DNA of 17,349 nt from Anaerolineales bacterium UBA4823. GTDB taxonomy: Bacteria; Chloroflexota; Anaerolineae; Anaerolineales; UBA4823. Position 1 is the first letter of the stretch. The number at the start of each line of letters is the position of its first letter. The stretch is taken from contig DHFN01000180.1 of assembly GCA_002402275.1 (NCBI GenBank), positions 1 through 17,349 of the forward strand. The letters run 5' to 3'. The position numbers were made by a program, and so were the translations under genes. The notes under the pieces are model-generated. The model was given only the letters and a program-made list of their open reading frames with translations. It searched no databases and was not told where the DNA came from. Of the stretch, positions 7,689-15,873 are shown piece after piece.

Positions 7689-8638
7689 CTCTGTTGTTTA
7701 CCCAGTTGAATGCGCGGATCGAGATAGGTATAGATCAAATCGGTCAGAAAATTTACAAAAACGAATAGACACGCAACAATCAACACTCCCGCTCGGACAA
7801 CTGGATAATTCCGAGCTTTAATGGCATTATAGATCAGGGTACCCATCCCTGGGCGATTAAATATCACTTCAACCAAAACAGCTCCACCCATCAGAGATCC
7901 TAATCCAACCCCCAGTACTGCCACGGTTGGTATCAATGCATTTTTCAACGCATATTTATATTGCACTAATCTTCCCGATAAACCTGAAGCTCTGGCAGCT
8001 CGAATATAAGTTTCATTCAACACCTCCAAAAGACTAGTTCTAACTAAGCGCGCTAAATATCCAATCCAAGTGATTGCCAGTGCAATTGTAGGTAAAATTA
8101 GATGCATGATGTAGTCTTTTAGATTCCCGTCTTTTCCTAATCCGATGGCTGGCATTATTTTCAGTTGAACTGCGAAGATCAATAACAAGAACAAACCAGC
8201 AACATAGGAAGGGATGGTGGTTAAAGAAATAGACAGGATGGCAGTTACGCGGTCTAGCCAGGAGTTTGGATGGGTGGCGGAGAAGACGCCCAGAGGGATT
8301 CCAATTAATACTGCCAACCCCAGGCTTGCCAATGCTAAAATTATGGTATGGGGTAGAGCCGCACTTACTAGACGGTTGATGGATACTCCCGTAAAGACAT
8401 CCGTTCCAAGGTCTCCATGGATGACTTTCCAGAGAAAATTTCCCACTTGCACATAAGCTGGCTTATCCAAGTCCATCGCAGAGCGTATTTTTTGGATTAA
8501 TTCCGGGCTGGCACGTGGTCCTAACAAAGTCCTGGCAGGGTCACCAGGAACAATATGAACCAGTAATGACAAGAAAGTCATCACGATCAAAAGTACCGCA
8601 ATCGTCATAAAGAATCGTTTGATTAAATAAGCCAGCAC
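7685..8638 (-). CDS. Dpp/Opp-type ABC permease, DppB-like
   Basis: The first membrane subunit, 317 residues. The N-terminal helix MLAYLIKRFFMTIAVLLIVM is followed by the family motif PGDPA (31-35). Later helices lie at about 98-120, 133-158, 176-198, 235-257 and 285-307. The EAA loop is YIRAARASGLSGRLVQYKYA (211-230). The start is a GTG at 8638; GGAGGG lies 12 nt upstream, a rather long spacing. It is separated from the binding-protein gene by 83 bp holding a strong stem-loop, which probably lowers or separates permease expression relative to the lipoprotein. Confidence 0.92.
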   Translation of the reverse strand: MLAYLIKRFFMTIAVLLIVMTFLSLLVHIVPGDPARTLLGPRASPELIQKIRSAMDLDKPAYVQVGNFLWKVIHGDLGTDVFTGVSINRLVSAALPHTIILALASLGLAVLIGIPLGVFSATHPNSWLDRVTAILSISLTTIPSYVAGLFLLLIFAVQLKIMPAIGLGKDGNLKDYIMHLILPTIALAITWIGYLARLVRTSLLEVLNETYIRAARASGLSGRLVQYKYALKNALIPTVAVLGVGLGSLMGGAVLVEVIFNRPGMGTLIYNAIKARNYPVVRAGVLIVACLFVFVNFLTDLIYTYLDPRIQLGKQQR

Positions 8639-8672
8639 TGTTGTGAGGTTCCCTCCCGAACAAAATTAAGGT

Positions 8673-8707
8673 ACAGGCAATAAAGCTTTTTAAACTTTAT
8701 TGCCTGT
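8673..8707 (-). terminator. 13-bp stem-loop between binding protein and permease genes (attenuator or mRNA-stabilising hairpin)
   Basis: ACAGGCAATAAAG (8673-8685) and CTTTATTGCCTGT (8695-8707) are perfect 13-nt reverse complements around a 9-nt loop. The hairpin begins 14 nt after the binding-protein stop and ends 34 nt before the permease GTG. On the transcribed strand the stem is followed by ACCTTAATTTT, not an immediate U-run. Partial termination or 3'-end protection of the upstream message is therefore likelier than full termination. Hairpins in this position are known in importer operons where the binding protein is made in excess. Confidence 0.7.
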
Positions 8708-8721
8708 TTAATTTATATCTC

Positions 8722-10368
8722 TTATTCGGTCGCTTTGAAATCCCTTAACATGGGGCATAGTCCACCCGGATACATCGCCGGTTGAACAGTAGCCTTTGAT
8801 ACATAGGCAAGGGGTTGGTTGGTAATCCAGACGGTAATCGCATCAGCATCCCAAAGTTGCTGCATTTCAATGTATATTTTTTCACGTTCAGCAGGGTCCA
8901 TGGTTTTGATGCCCAATTTATGTAATTCATCAAACCGTTGATTGCACCAGCGCATCCAGTTCCAAACTCCAACCTGATCACAGGTAAACCACATCGTAAA
9001 CCAAGCCGGATCAGGCATGGCAGAAAAATTCATTGCCACTAATTCAACGTCTTTGCCTTTATCACCGATCCCCAGATCCCAATAGGTACTTGAATCAAGA
9101 GGTAAGATATTGATATTGATTCCCACCTCGGCTAGATTTTGTTGAACAATTTCAGCCCAGGTTCGAAATTCTGTAACATCATTGACTGCTAGGTTTAAAT
9201 CCAGAGAAGTTAAGCCCGCTTTGGCTAAATATTCCTTTGCCTTGGTGACATCGCGCTCATAAAGAGGAGCATCTTCCCAATAGCCTAGGTTACCTGGAGG
9301 TATGAGAGCTCGAGCCTGAGGAGCTTTCCCCATGTAGGTGGCAGTTAAGATACTAGGCACATCGATTCCATAAAGAATTGCTTTGCGGACGTTGATATCC
9401 TGAAGTTTCGGGTTTTCGACATTCATCGCAATCCAGCTGTAGTTATTCGTGGGTGTCAAATCTACATGATAAGCCGGATCACTCTGAAACCGATCCACCG
9501 AAGCCAAAGAAACCAGACTAAAATCCACTTCGCCCGCTTCGAGTGCTACTTCAGCGACTTTATCATCATCAATGGGAATCAATTGGATTTCATCATAATA
9601 AGGTTGTTCTCCCCAGTAGTCGGGATTGCGTGTCAAAACAACCCGCTCTTTTGGTTTCCATTCCTTCAACATATAGGGACCAGTGCCGACGATATCAGTC
9701 TTAAATTTCTCCATACCAACTTCTTCGACAAATTTTTTGCACACGATCAAGCCAGATGTCATCGGAAGGGTAGTTGTCCATAAGGTCGCCTGAGGCTCTT
9801 TTAGGATAATTTTGCCCTCATATTTATTGATGATTTCAACATGGTCTAAAGAGGCAAAATCGTCTTTATAGACTGCATCGAGATTCGGGTCAATAAATCG
9901 CTCATAGGAGAATTTGACATCTTCGGTGGTCAGTTCACCATAACCGCGCTGCCATTGAATCCCTTCCCGCAGTTTGAAATCAATGGACAAGCCATCTTCA
10001 GCAGGTGTGATCGATTCGACCAACTGATTGGCTGTTTTCCCATCTGGGGTGTAACGGATTAATCCTTCCATAACAGCCCGATCAACCGTATCATCTTCAG
10101 AGCCGACAATAAAGGCTGGATCAAGGTTGCCAATATCTTTAGGCAGACGGGCAATGAGGACTTTGGGTTCGCTAACTGCCTGGGTAGGTTCTTCGGTTGC
10201 AACTGGTTGGGGGGCTTCCGTTGTTACTGCCTGCCCAGTTTCAGCGGTTGGCTGTTCAGTTGCTACCGGCTGTGCTTGCGGCGTGGAGGGTGCGGCACAG
10301 CTCGATAAAACCATTGCAAATGTGACTAATATACTCATCCATAACCATATTCGTCTTTTATTGTTCAT
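8722..10368 (-). CDS. family-5 extracellular solute-binding lipoprotein (DppA/OppA-like)
   Basis: The 548-residue lipoprotein that captures the solute for the transporter. Its signal peptide ends at lipobox LSSC with Cys24. It is followed by a flexible linker at about 26-68 rich in Ala, Thr, Pro, Gln and Glu with repeated VATEQPT/VATEEPT units, then the SBP_bac_5 fold: LIARLPKDIGNLDPAF, VMEGLIRYTPDGK, the DVKFSYERFIDP segment, the IVGTGPYMLKEWKPKERVVLTRNPDYWG signature and VRKAILYGID. The start at 10368 is chosen because AGAGGT lies 6 nt upstream and it begins a clean signal peptide; a TTG at 10407 would add 13 residues. The family binds peptides, but also nickel, sugars and other solutes, so the substrate is not fixed. 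Its start codon overlaps the stop of a tiny upstream reading frame. Confidence 0.92.
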   Translation of the reverse strand: MNNKRRIWLWMSILVTFAMVLSSCAAPSTPQAQPVATEQPTAETGQAVTTEAPQPVATEEPTQAVSEPKVLIARLPKDIGNLDPAFIVGSEDDTVDRAVMEGLIRYTPDGKTANQLVESITPAEDGLSIDFKLREGIQWQRGYGELTTEDVKFSYERFIDPNLDAVYKDDFASLDHVEIINKYEGKIILKEPQATLWTTTLPMTSGLIVCKKFVEEVGMEKFKTDIVGTGPYMLKEWKPKERVVLTRNPDYWGEQPYYDEIQLIPIDDDKVAEVALEAGEVDFSLVSLASVDRFQSDPAYHVDLTPTNNYSWIAMNVENPKLQDINVRKAILYGIDVPSILTATYMGKAPQARALIPPGNLGYWEDAPLYERDVTKAKEYLAKAGLTSLDLNLAVNDVTEFRTWAEIVQQNLAEVGININILPLDSSTYWDLGIGDKGKDVELVAMNFSAMPDPAWFTMWFTCDQVGVWNWMRWCNQRFDELHKLGIKTMDPAEREKIYIEMQQLWDADAITVWITNQPLAYVSKATVQPAMYPGGLCPMLRDFKATE

Positions 10369-10424
10369 AATTGGACCTCTTCTTTTCTTAGAATTTTGAA
10401 AAACCAAAGATCAGAACCGAGCAT
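10365..10424 (-). CDS. possible 19-residue leader peptide coupled to the binding-protein gene
   Basis: An ATG at 10424 opens a 19-codon frame (MLGSDLWFFKILRKEEVQL). Its TGA stop overlaps the ATG of the solute-binding protein as ATGA, the usual arrangement for translational coupling. Upstream lies AGGAGGTG (minus strand, 10443-10436), a perfect 8-nt match to the 16S anti-Shine-Dalgarno region and the strongest such site I found in the window. The 11-nt gap to the ATG is longer than ideal. No homology can be judged at this length. The frame may set binding-protein translation or be fortuitous. Confidence 0.4.
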   Translation of the reverse strand: MLGSDLWFFKILRKEEVQL

Positions 10425-10435
10425 ATTTTTCCGGG

Positions 10436-10443
10436 CACCTCCT
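10436..10443 (-). promoter_or_regulatory. perfect Shine-Dalgarno sequence AGGAGGTG
   Basis: The site is 68 nt before the binding-protein ATG, too far to serve it, and that gene has its own GAGGT nearer. The only start codon within reach is the ATG of the 19-codon frame. This is the main argument that the small frame is translated. Confidence 0.5.
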
Positions 10444-10473
10444 GATTGCATTTTTCACGTAGACGAAAAATAA

Positions 10474-12513
10474 CTATACCATAAAGCGCGGAATTTTTTT
10501 CGTCCAACTACGGGTAAAAACGCGGGTGTTATTCTCATACGCATCCAAGGTATTGGTAAGATGGAAATATTCCATGTCACTGGTCATTAAGCTGTATGTT
10601 TTAACACAAGTAATCCAATCCCCACGGCTAATTTCAATCTTTCGCTCACATCTGGCTTTAGCAGAAAGAGGATCATCATTGATAATAGAATAAACATTCT
10701 TTATAAATGAATCATATTCGAGGTCGTTATTGAGAATCCTCAGTCGCCCTTCGTCAATATAATCTGTCATGGTCAATTTACCAGTGACCACCTCATATTG
10801 AATGTCCCGTTCTGCATGTTCGGGGCGGATGATCTCACTCTCTAATGGGGGAGCGCCTTCTGGCTCTTCGAATTCTGACAAGTTATCATCCAGAATATTG
10901 GTCAGACGCTGGGGCAGGCGGAGGTAGCTGTCTTTTCCACCAAATAGAGTCAGATTAACTGCCACTGGAGAAGGCCAGGCATGTTGCCAATAAGTGGGTG
11001 AAATGGCTATTCGCCAGCGATGCCCAACAGATAGACGATGAGCAACAACGTTAAGCTGAAGTTGAACCTGATAAACCTCTCCGGGTTGTAATAACTTTGG
11101 TTCAATATGACTTTCTCGATGGGTGAGGTTTAATAATCCCCAACTGATCAGCCGCGAACTTCCATCTGGCGCAACATCGCATAAGCGCACCGCCAAGAGC
11201 GCATTTGGCTGATCTACGGCGACTTTTAAAGAGACGATCGGAAATCCTAGAATTTCCATCGGTTCTTTTAAGGGTTGTGATGTAAAAGTTAAAGATAATC
11301 CATCGTCAATGCGCTGATCAATGGGCATGCCAAACTGAGTGCCATATGGGCACCAAACTCCCTCAGTAGATCCGCACGATTGGACACCCTTAATCGTTAG
11401 GGTTTGTTCATCATGAACTTCTTCACTCAAGATTGGACCATTCAAGTAATAAACAACTTTGCGGGTATTCTGGGGGGGCCAGTTTTTTTCAGCAACCCAA
11501 CGCCCAGACCAGGATAACTCTTGGGGTTGCGGGGAGACAGCTTCAGGCATCCAAACCCTCAGCATGGGCTCTTCCATGATTTTCGTATCAATACCCTTAA
11601 GCCAGAAATCCCACCAGCGTAAACATTCTTGCAAAAAACCAATGGAGGGCTGAGGAATGGCAATGTGTGGGTAGGAATGTGCCCAAGGACCAATCAAACC
11701 TTTGCGGGGTACTTTTAAATGCGACAATAAGCGCGGAATAGAATTGGTGTAGGGATCGACCCAACCACCCACTGCATATACTGCACACTGAATTGAGGAG
11801 TAGTCTTCATCAACGGAACCCTGTTTCCAGTAATCATCGCGCAATTGATGGCTCAACCAGGTTTCAAGATAAGGGGATGTATTCTCAAGGCGGTCGAACC
11901 ACATTTCTCGCCAGCGTTCCCCAACTACCTGTGGATCAGGGGGCAGCCCATTATAAGCAAGCATAATAGAAGCCCAATTCGGCATATCCGAGCCTAAAAC
12001 GCATCCACCCATATAATGACAATCATCCGTATAGCGATCATCGGTCGAACACACCGTGATAATCGCTTTTAATGCTGGCGGACGACGTGCTGCAACTTGC
12101 AGACTGTTAAAACCGCCCCAGGAAATCCCCATCATTCCAACCGCGCCACTGCACCAGGACTGATGCGAAATCCAATCTATGACTTCGAGTGCATCCAATT
12201 GTTCCTGAGGTAAATACTCATCCAAGAGCAAGCCATCTGAATCTCCACTGCCGCGCATATCAACCCGGATCGAAGCATATCCATGACCAGCAAAATATTC
12301 ATGCAATATGCGATCGCGGAAAGCAGTGCCATCATCTTTACGATAAGGAAGATATTCTAGGATAGCTGGAACAGGATGGCTTTCCGCATCTTCTGGTAAC
12401 CAGATGCGGGCAGCCAAACGCGTTCCATCCTTGAGGAAAATCCAGGTGTTTTCGATGAGTTTTATTTTTTTAGGAAAATGTGAGACCGTTTTTATGGAGG
12501 GTAATCTTTTCAT
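10474..12513 (-). CDS. CocE/NonD-family alpha/beta hydrolase (X-Pro dipeptidyl-peptidase S15-like)
   Basis: A 679-residue cytosolic serine hydrolase with no signal peptide. The alpha/beta domain starts with LKDGTRLAARIWLP (28-40). It carries the nucleophile elbow GISWGG with Ser131, then GGWVDPYTNS with Asp253 and GPWAHS with His279, which complete the expected triad. RVDMRGSGDSDG (83-94) is also typical. The C-terminal part (from about 380) is the X-Pro/CocE jelly-roll, with roughly 110 extra residues after the PE-rich hinge near 555-570. Family members cleave Xaa-Pro dipeptides, cocaine-like esters or acyl-peptide bonds, so the reaction is hydrolysis of an ester or amide but the substrate is not predictable. 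It lies 79 bp after the response regulator and 105 bp before the binding-protein gene, pointing to processing of the imported solute. No Shine-Dalgarno sequence precedes the ATG. Confidence 0.88.
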   Translation of the reverse strand: MKRLPSIKTVSHFPKKIKLIENTWIFLKDGTRLAARIWLPEDAESHPVPAILEYLPYRKDDGTAFRDRILHEYFAGHGYASIRVDMRGSGDSDGLLLDEYLPQEQLDALEVIDWISHQSWCSGAVGMMGISWGGFNSLQVAARRPPALKAIITVCSTDDRYTDDCHYMGGCVLGSDMPNWASIMLAYNGLPPDPQVVGERWREMWFDRLENTSPYLETWLSHQLRDDYWKQGSVDEDYSSIQCAVYAVGGWVDPYTNSIPRLLSHLKVPRKGLIGPWAHSYPHIAIPQPSIGFLQECLRWWDFWLKGIDTKIMEEPMLRVWMPEAVSPQPQELSWSGRWVAEKNWPPQNTRKVVYYLNGPILSEEVHDEQTLTIKGVQSCGSTEGVWCPYGTQFGMPIDQRIDDGLSLTFTSQPLKEPMEILGFPIVSLKVAVDQPNALLAVRLCDVAPDGSSRLISWGLLNLTHRESHIEPKLLQPGEVYQVQLQLNVVAHRLSVGHRWRIAISPTYWQHAWPSPVAVNLTLFGGKDSYLRLPQRLTNILDDNLSEFEEPEGAPPLESEIIRPEHAERDIQYEVVTGKLTMTDYIDEGRLRILNNDLEYDSFIKNVYSIINDDPLSAKARCERKIEISRGDWITCVKTYSLMTSDMEYFHLTNTLDAYENNTRVFTRSWTKKIPRFMV

Positions 12514-12523
12514 TACATGTTAA

Positions 12524-12529
12524 ATTATA
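12524..12529 (-). promoter_or_regulatory. perfect -10 hexamer close to the hydrolase start
   Basis: TATAAT on the minus strand lies 10 nt before the hydrolase ATG, in the 79-bp gap after the response regulator. No good -35 is seen. If used, transcription would begin within a few bases of the ATG, giving a nearly leaderless mRNA, which would fit the absence of a Shine-Dalgarno sequence. Confidence 0.35.
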
Positions 12530-12592
12530 TAACCCAGTTCCCCAACAACCATACTTAATAATAAGCAAACGATGGTAGAAAAAATAACTAGT

Positions 12593-13255
12593 TCAATCCA
12601 ACTTAGCCAACCCAACCCGCAGAGCATACAAAGCGGCTTGAGTGCGGTTTTCCAGGTTGAGTTTACTGAGGATACTCCCAATATGTTTCGCCACGGTATG
12701 CTCACTTAGACAAAGCTCACTGGCAATGTTTTGATTAGATAAACCCTTTGCCAATAATTTTAAGACATCCTCTTCGCGGTCAGACAATTGATGCTCGACT
12801 TTTGTATCACTTTCACCCTGATTGTATCCCCTTAATATCCGGCGGGTCAGGATGGGGTGTAATGCCAGTTTTCCATGGTAAACATCCATAATTGCATCAA
12901 TCAATTCTCGGGATGAGGATTCTTTAAGAAGGTAACCCAAAGCACCCGCCATCACCGCTTGAATGATATTTTCCCCTGAATAGCTGCTTAAGACTAAAAC
13001 ACGTGCTTCGGGGTTTTCGCGCATAATTTCTCGGATAGCTTGAATCCCATCTTTACGCGGCATCACTAAGTCCATGAGAATAACATCTGGGTTTAATAGC
13101 CTGGCTTTCGTCACAGCTTCATTTCCATCTGCTGCTTCTCCGATCACATTCAAGCCCGGTGATGAATTGATTAATGCACACAATCCTTCCCGAACAACCA
13201 GATGATCCTCTACTACAAGAACTTTAATTAAGCGGTTTTCAGTTTCAGATTTCAT
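12593..13255 (-). CDS. NarL/FixJ-family response regulator
   Basis: A 220-residue DNA-binding response regulator. The receiver domain (about 10-125) has the acidic pair Glu16-Asp17, the phospho-acceptor Asp62 in VILMDLVMPRKDG, Ser90 and Lys111. The LuxR-type helix-turn-helix occupies about 157-215 (LSDREEDVLKLLAKGLSNQNIA, then SEHTVAKHIGSILSKL). The start at 13255 is preferred: GGAGAG lies 4 nt upstream and the ATG overlaps the kinase stop as ATGA. An ATG four codons earlier (13267) would itself contain that ribosome-binding site. It pairs with the kinase directly upstream. By position it may control the hydrolase-transporter genes that follow on the same strand. Confidence 0.93.
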   Translation of the reverse strand: MKSETENRLIKVLVVEDHLVVREGLCALINSSPGLNVIGEAADGNEAVTKARLLNPDVILMDLVMPRKDGIQAIREIMRENPEARVLVLSSYSGENIIQAVMAGALGYLLKESSSRELIDAIMDVYHGKLALHPILTRRILRGYNQGESDTKVEHQLSDREEDVLKLLAKGLSNQNIASELCLSEHTVAKHIGSILSKLNLENRTQAALYALRVGLAKLD

Positions 13256-15609
13256 GTTCTCTCCCATAACGAAGGAATTTTGTTGAAATTAAGTTCAAAA
13301 TCGATCGTTGTTCCCTGAAGGGGTGCTGATAAGATGAATAATTTTCCACCTAATTCCTCTGCCCTTTCACGCATGTTAAACAAACCCATCCCATGCTGAT
13401 ATTGAACACCTGCAGGGTCAAAACCTATCCCATTGTCCTTAATCTGAAGGCTGCAATAATTTCCTCCTACATTTATTTCGATGAACACTTTGGTAGCATT
13501 GGAATGTTTAACGATATTATTCAAGGCTTCTTGGACAATTCGAAACAAGGCATCTTCCAAAAATGCAGGCAAAGGACTTAGCTGGTTGACGTTCAACTCC
13601 ACGTCAATTCCAACCCTTCCCTCAACCGTATCTAAACGCTGTTGGAGAGCGCCCAGGAATCCTTTCTCCTCTACTTCAATGGGGCGTAACTCGTAAACTA
13701 GTAAACGCATTTCCTTCAATGCTTGCTTTGCCATGTTTTCAGCCCGCTCCAAAAAACTTAATACTGACCGAGAACCTTCTTGTTCAGCTTCATTGCGGGC
13801 TGCACCAGTAAATAATATCACGCTATATAAAGATTGATTCATCGAATCGTGTAATTCCCGGGCAACCCGATTGCGTTCTTCCAAAATAGCCAATTCACGG
13901 CTTCGTTTATATAACCGAGCATTTTCGATTGCGATGGCTATTTGATCCCCTAAGCTTTGCACCACCAACACGTCATCTGCTGAAAATGCTTTTTTTTCCG
14001 TTGAAAGGATATCTAAAGTACCAATAACACTGCTGCCAATTCGGAGGGGAACAACTAACTCTGCCTGAGTATCCGGATAATATTGATCCAACCGATAACT
14101 TTCATCTTGGGTTACATCATTCACTAATACCGCTTGGTCATATAATGCAGCTTTTCCATTCAAACTATCTAGACCAATATCGAGCGCCATATTATAAGGT
14201 TTCTCTATACAATCACCATTAAAAATTAATGTATTTCCTTTCTCATCCATGAGATAGATATTGACCCCATAATAATCAAAGGCATCTTTTATTAATTCCG
14301 AAACTTTACTCAACAACTCATTAATTTCTAATATAGAGGTAATTTCCCTTCCCACTCGGGCGCTGGTCTCAAGTTGTAAGGCAAGCCGTTCCAATTCATG
14401 GGTACGGTCAGTTACTCTTCTTTCTAGATTGGTAATCAATTCCCTCAGTTGGGAAGTCATACTATTAAAAGCTTTTGCCAGGATTCCAATCTCATCTTCT
14501 TGATTTACTTGGGCAACTTGGTCCAAATCGCCAGCAGCAATGCGGCTAGCTGTGTCAGCTAGTTTCGTAATAGGCTGAACTACATCGCGCACAACCCATA
14601 GAAATAGACCTATTGCAATCGTTAAAGAAATTGCAATGATGATGAGATTAATTCCCAGTGTTTCAAATATGGTTGTATAGGTCTCTATTCGATTTTGCTC
14701 TACTGCTAATACCACTCCCAATTCGGGCAGCCAACGATAAATCGCTAAAACATCTTGCTGTTGAAAATCTTGATAAACCCCAGACACCACTCCTTTGGAT
14801 TCTATTGCCTTTCGCAAACCATCTGTAGTAATAAAAGCGGAGTTCTTCTCTTTGGGTAAATCCTCCCCTAGGCGTGAATCAGCCAGCAACAATCCATCAG
14901 TGGTGACTAGGTAAGTCCTGCCGGTTTTGCCTAAACCAGTATAATCGTTCAAGATCTGAACCAAGCGGTCTAAATGGGGCTGAGCGATCAGCAAACCTTT
15001 CTGCTGGTCGGTTAGTCCAGTTACAGGAGAGCTCGCTAGGATTTGAAATGCATATTGCGAGTCGGGGTTATTTGGATCATTGTGAGTAATTGTAATAGTT
15101 GGTTTAGAGAATAACTCCCTCTTTATTTTAAGTTGTGAGAGCACTTTTCCCTCTTGTGTGATATCAGAAGATAACAAAACCAAACCATTTGAATCGGTCA
15201 AATAGAGTGCCTGTAATCCTCCTGCCTGAGTAAGAAAATCAATAAAATGGTCGCGTACTACTCGATTATAGAATTGCAAAAACCGGTTATCGCTAGCAAG
15301 GGAAAGAATCACTTTTATTCGGTCATAATCATAATCACTGTTGGCAGTGATGGCGAGTTTTTGTTGAACCGAGTCAGTCCAGCGCAAAATTGCTTCTTGT
15401 TTTGAATCCGCAACAGTTTCAAGCCGCTCAAATGATTGCTGCCGCCAATTGATAATGCCAATTGCCAGAGATAGAATAGCAGCAGTCAGAACTGGCATCA
15501 ATGCAATCAGGATAAAGCCACTTAATAACCTTTTCCGCAAACTACCTTTGGAAAACTTTGAAAAAAACTGTTTAAACATAACTTGTTTTTCTGAAATGAA
15601 TTTCTTCAT
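13252..15609 (-). CDS. membrane sensor histidine kinase, dCache-HAMP-GAF-HisKA_3
   Basis: A 785-residue sensor kinase of the NarX/LiaS/DegS type. TM1 is at about 29-52, followed by an extracytoplasmic double-Cache-like sensor (about 53-310; GLQALYLTDSNGLVLLSS and RTYLVTTDGLLLADS are its two characteristic strand pairs). TM2 is at about 318-340, HAMP at 341-393 and a short coiled coil at 390-415. A GAF domain spans about 420-565. HisKA_3 has the phospho-acceptor His587 in RVARELHDSMNQSLYS. HATPase has the N box EALNN (694-698), DNGIGF (725-730) and HGMGL (739-743). The ligand is unknown; Cache domains commonly bind small organic molecules, including amino acids. It overlaps the response regulator by 4 nt. 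Transcription is divergent from the DUF4388 gene, with 322 bp between the two. The ATG at 15609 lacks a clear Shine-Dalgarno sequence; Met11 is an alternative start. Confidence 0.93.
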   Translation of the reverse strand: MKKFISEKQVMFKQFFSKFSKGSLRKRLLSGFILIALMPVLTAAILSLAIGIINWRQQSFERLETVADSKQEAILRWTDSVQQKLAITANSDYDYDRIKVILSLASDNRFLQFYNRVVRDHFIDFLTQAGGLQALYLTDSNGLVLLSSDITQEGKVLSQLKIKRELFSKPTITITHNDPNNPDSQYAFQILASSPVTGLTDQQKGLLIAQPHLDRLVQILNDYTGLGKTGRTYLVTTDGLLLADSRLGEDLPKEKNSAFITTDGLRKAIESKGVVSGVYQDFQQQDVLAIYRWLPELGVVLAVEQNRIETYTTIFETLGINLIIIAISLTIAIGLFLWVVRDVVQPITKLADTASRIAAGDLDQVAQVNQEDEIGILAKAFNSMTSQLRELITNLERRVTDRTHELERLALQLETSARVGREITSILEINELLSKVSELIKDAFDYYGVNIYLMDEKGNTLIFNGDCIEKPYNMALDIGLDSLNGKAALYDQAVLVNDVTQDESYRLDQYYPDTQAELVVPLRIGSSVIGTLDILSTEKKAFSADDVLVVQSLGDQIAIAIENARLYKRSRELAILEERNRVARELHDSMNQSLYSVILFTGAARNEAEQEGSRSVLSFLERAENMAKQALKEMRLLVYELRPIEVEEKGFLGALQQRLDTVEGRVGIDVELNVNQLSPLPAFLEDALFRIVQEALNNIVKHSNATKVFIEINVGGNYCSLQIKDNGIGFDPAGVQYQHGMGLFNMRERAEELGGKLFILSAPLQGTTIDFELNFNKIPSLWERT

Positions 15610-15629
15610 CTAATATATAATTATCTCTT

Positions 15630-15635
15630 ATTATA
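15630..15635 (-). promoter_or_regulatory. candidate -10 element for the kinase-regulator genes
   Basis: TATAAT on the minus strand lies 20 nt before the kinase ATG in an AT-rich stretch. The -35 region is not recognisable. A short leader of roughly a dozen bases is predicted. Confidence 0.35.
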
Positions 15636-15809
15636 CAGAATAAAAATTCATTTTTATAATCCAAAAGTACTCATTTAATGAGATCTTACACAATAAAAAG
15701 GGCCAACTTAATTGAATCGAAAGAATAGATCCTGCGGGTTTACAAGACTGTAAGGTTTAGAAATGCCCAACTTGCATTAGAATATACTTACAATCTGGAT
15801 TAAGATGGT

Positions 15810-15873
15810 TCAACAATTTTCCAGGTGCTTAATTACCTGGTGGTTGAGCGTTTAATGAGTTATCCAACTCATT
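15810..15873 (+). promoter_or_regulatory. two consecutive hairpins in the presumed leader of the DUF4388 gene
   Basis: The first has inner arms CCAGGT (15821-15826) and ACCTGG (15835-15840), plus outer arms TCAAC (15810-15814) and GTTGA (15843-15847). The second is a perfect 8-bp stem, AATGAGTT (15854-15861) with AACTCATT (15866-15873), closed by an ATCC tetraloop. They end 58 nt before the start codon. They could be an RNA regulatory element or paired operators for the divergent promoters. They match no riboswitch class that I recognise. Confidence 0.45.

Noticed and set aside
9466..9783. Plus-strand 105-codon frame opposite the solute-binding protein
   Set aside because: It lies entirely antisense to a well-supported gene and has no recognisable domain or ribosome-binding site.
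15721..15800. Possible cyclic-di-GMP riboswitch upstream of the DUF4388 gene
   Set aside because: The conserved core of that riboswitch is absent; only scattered short pairings such as TGTAAG/CTTACA are present.
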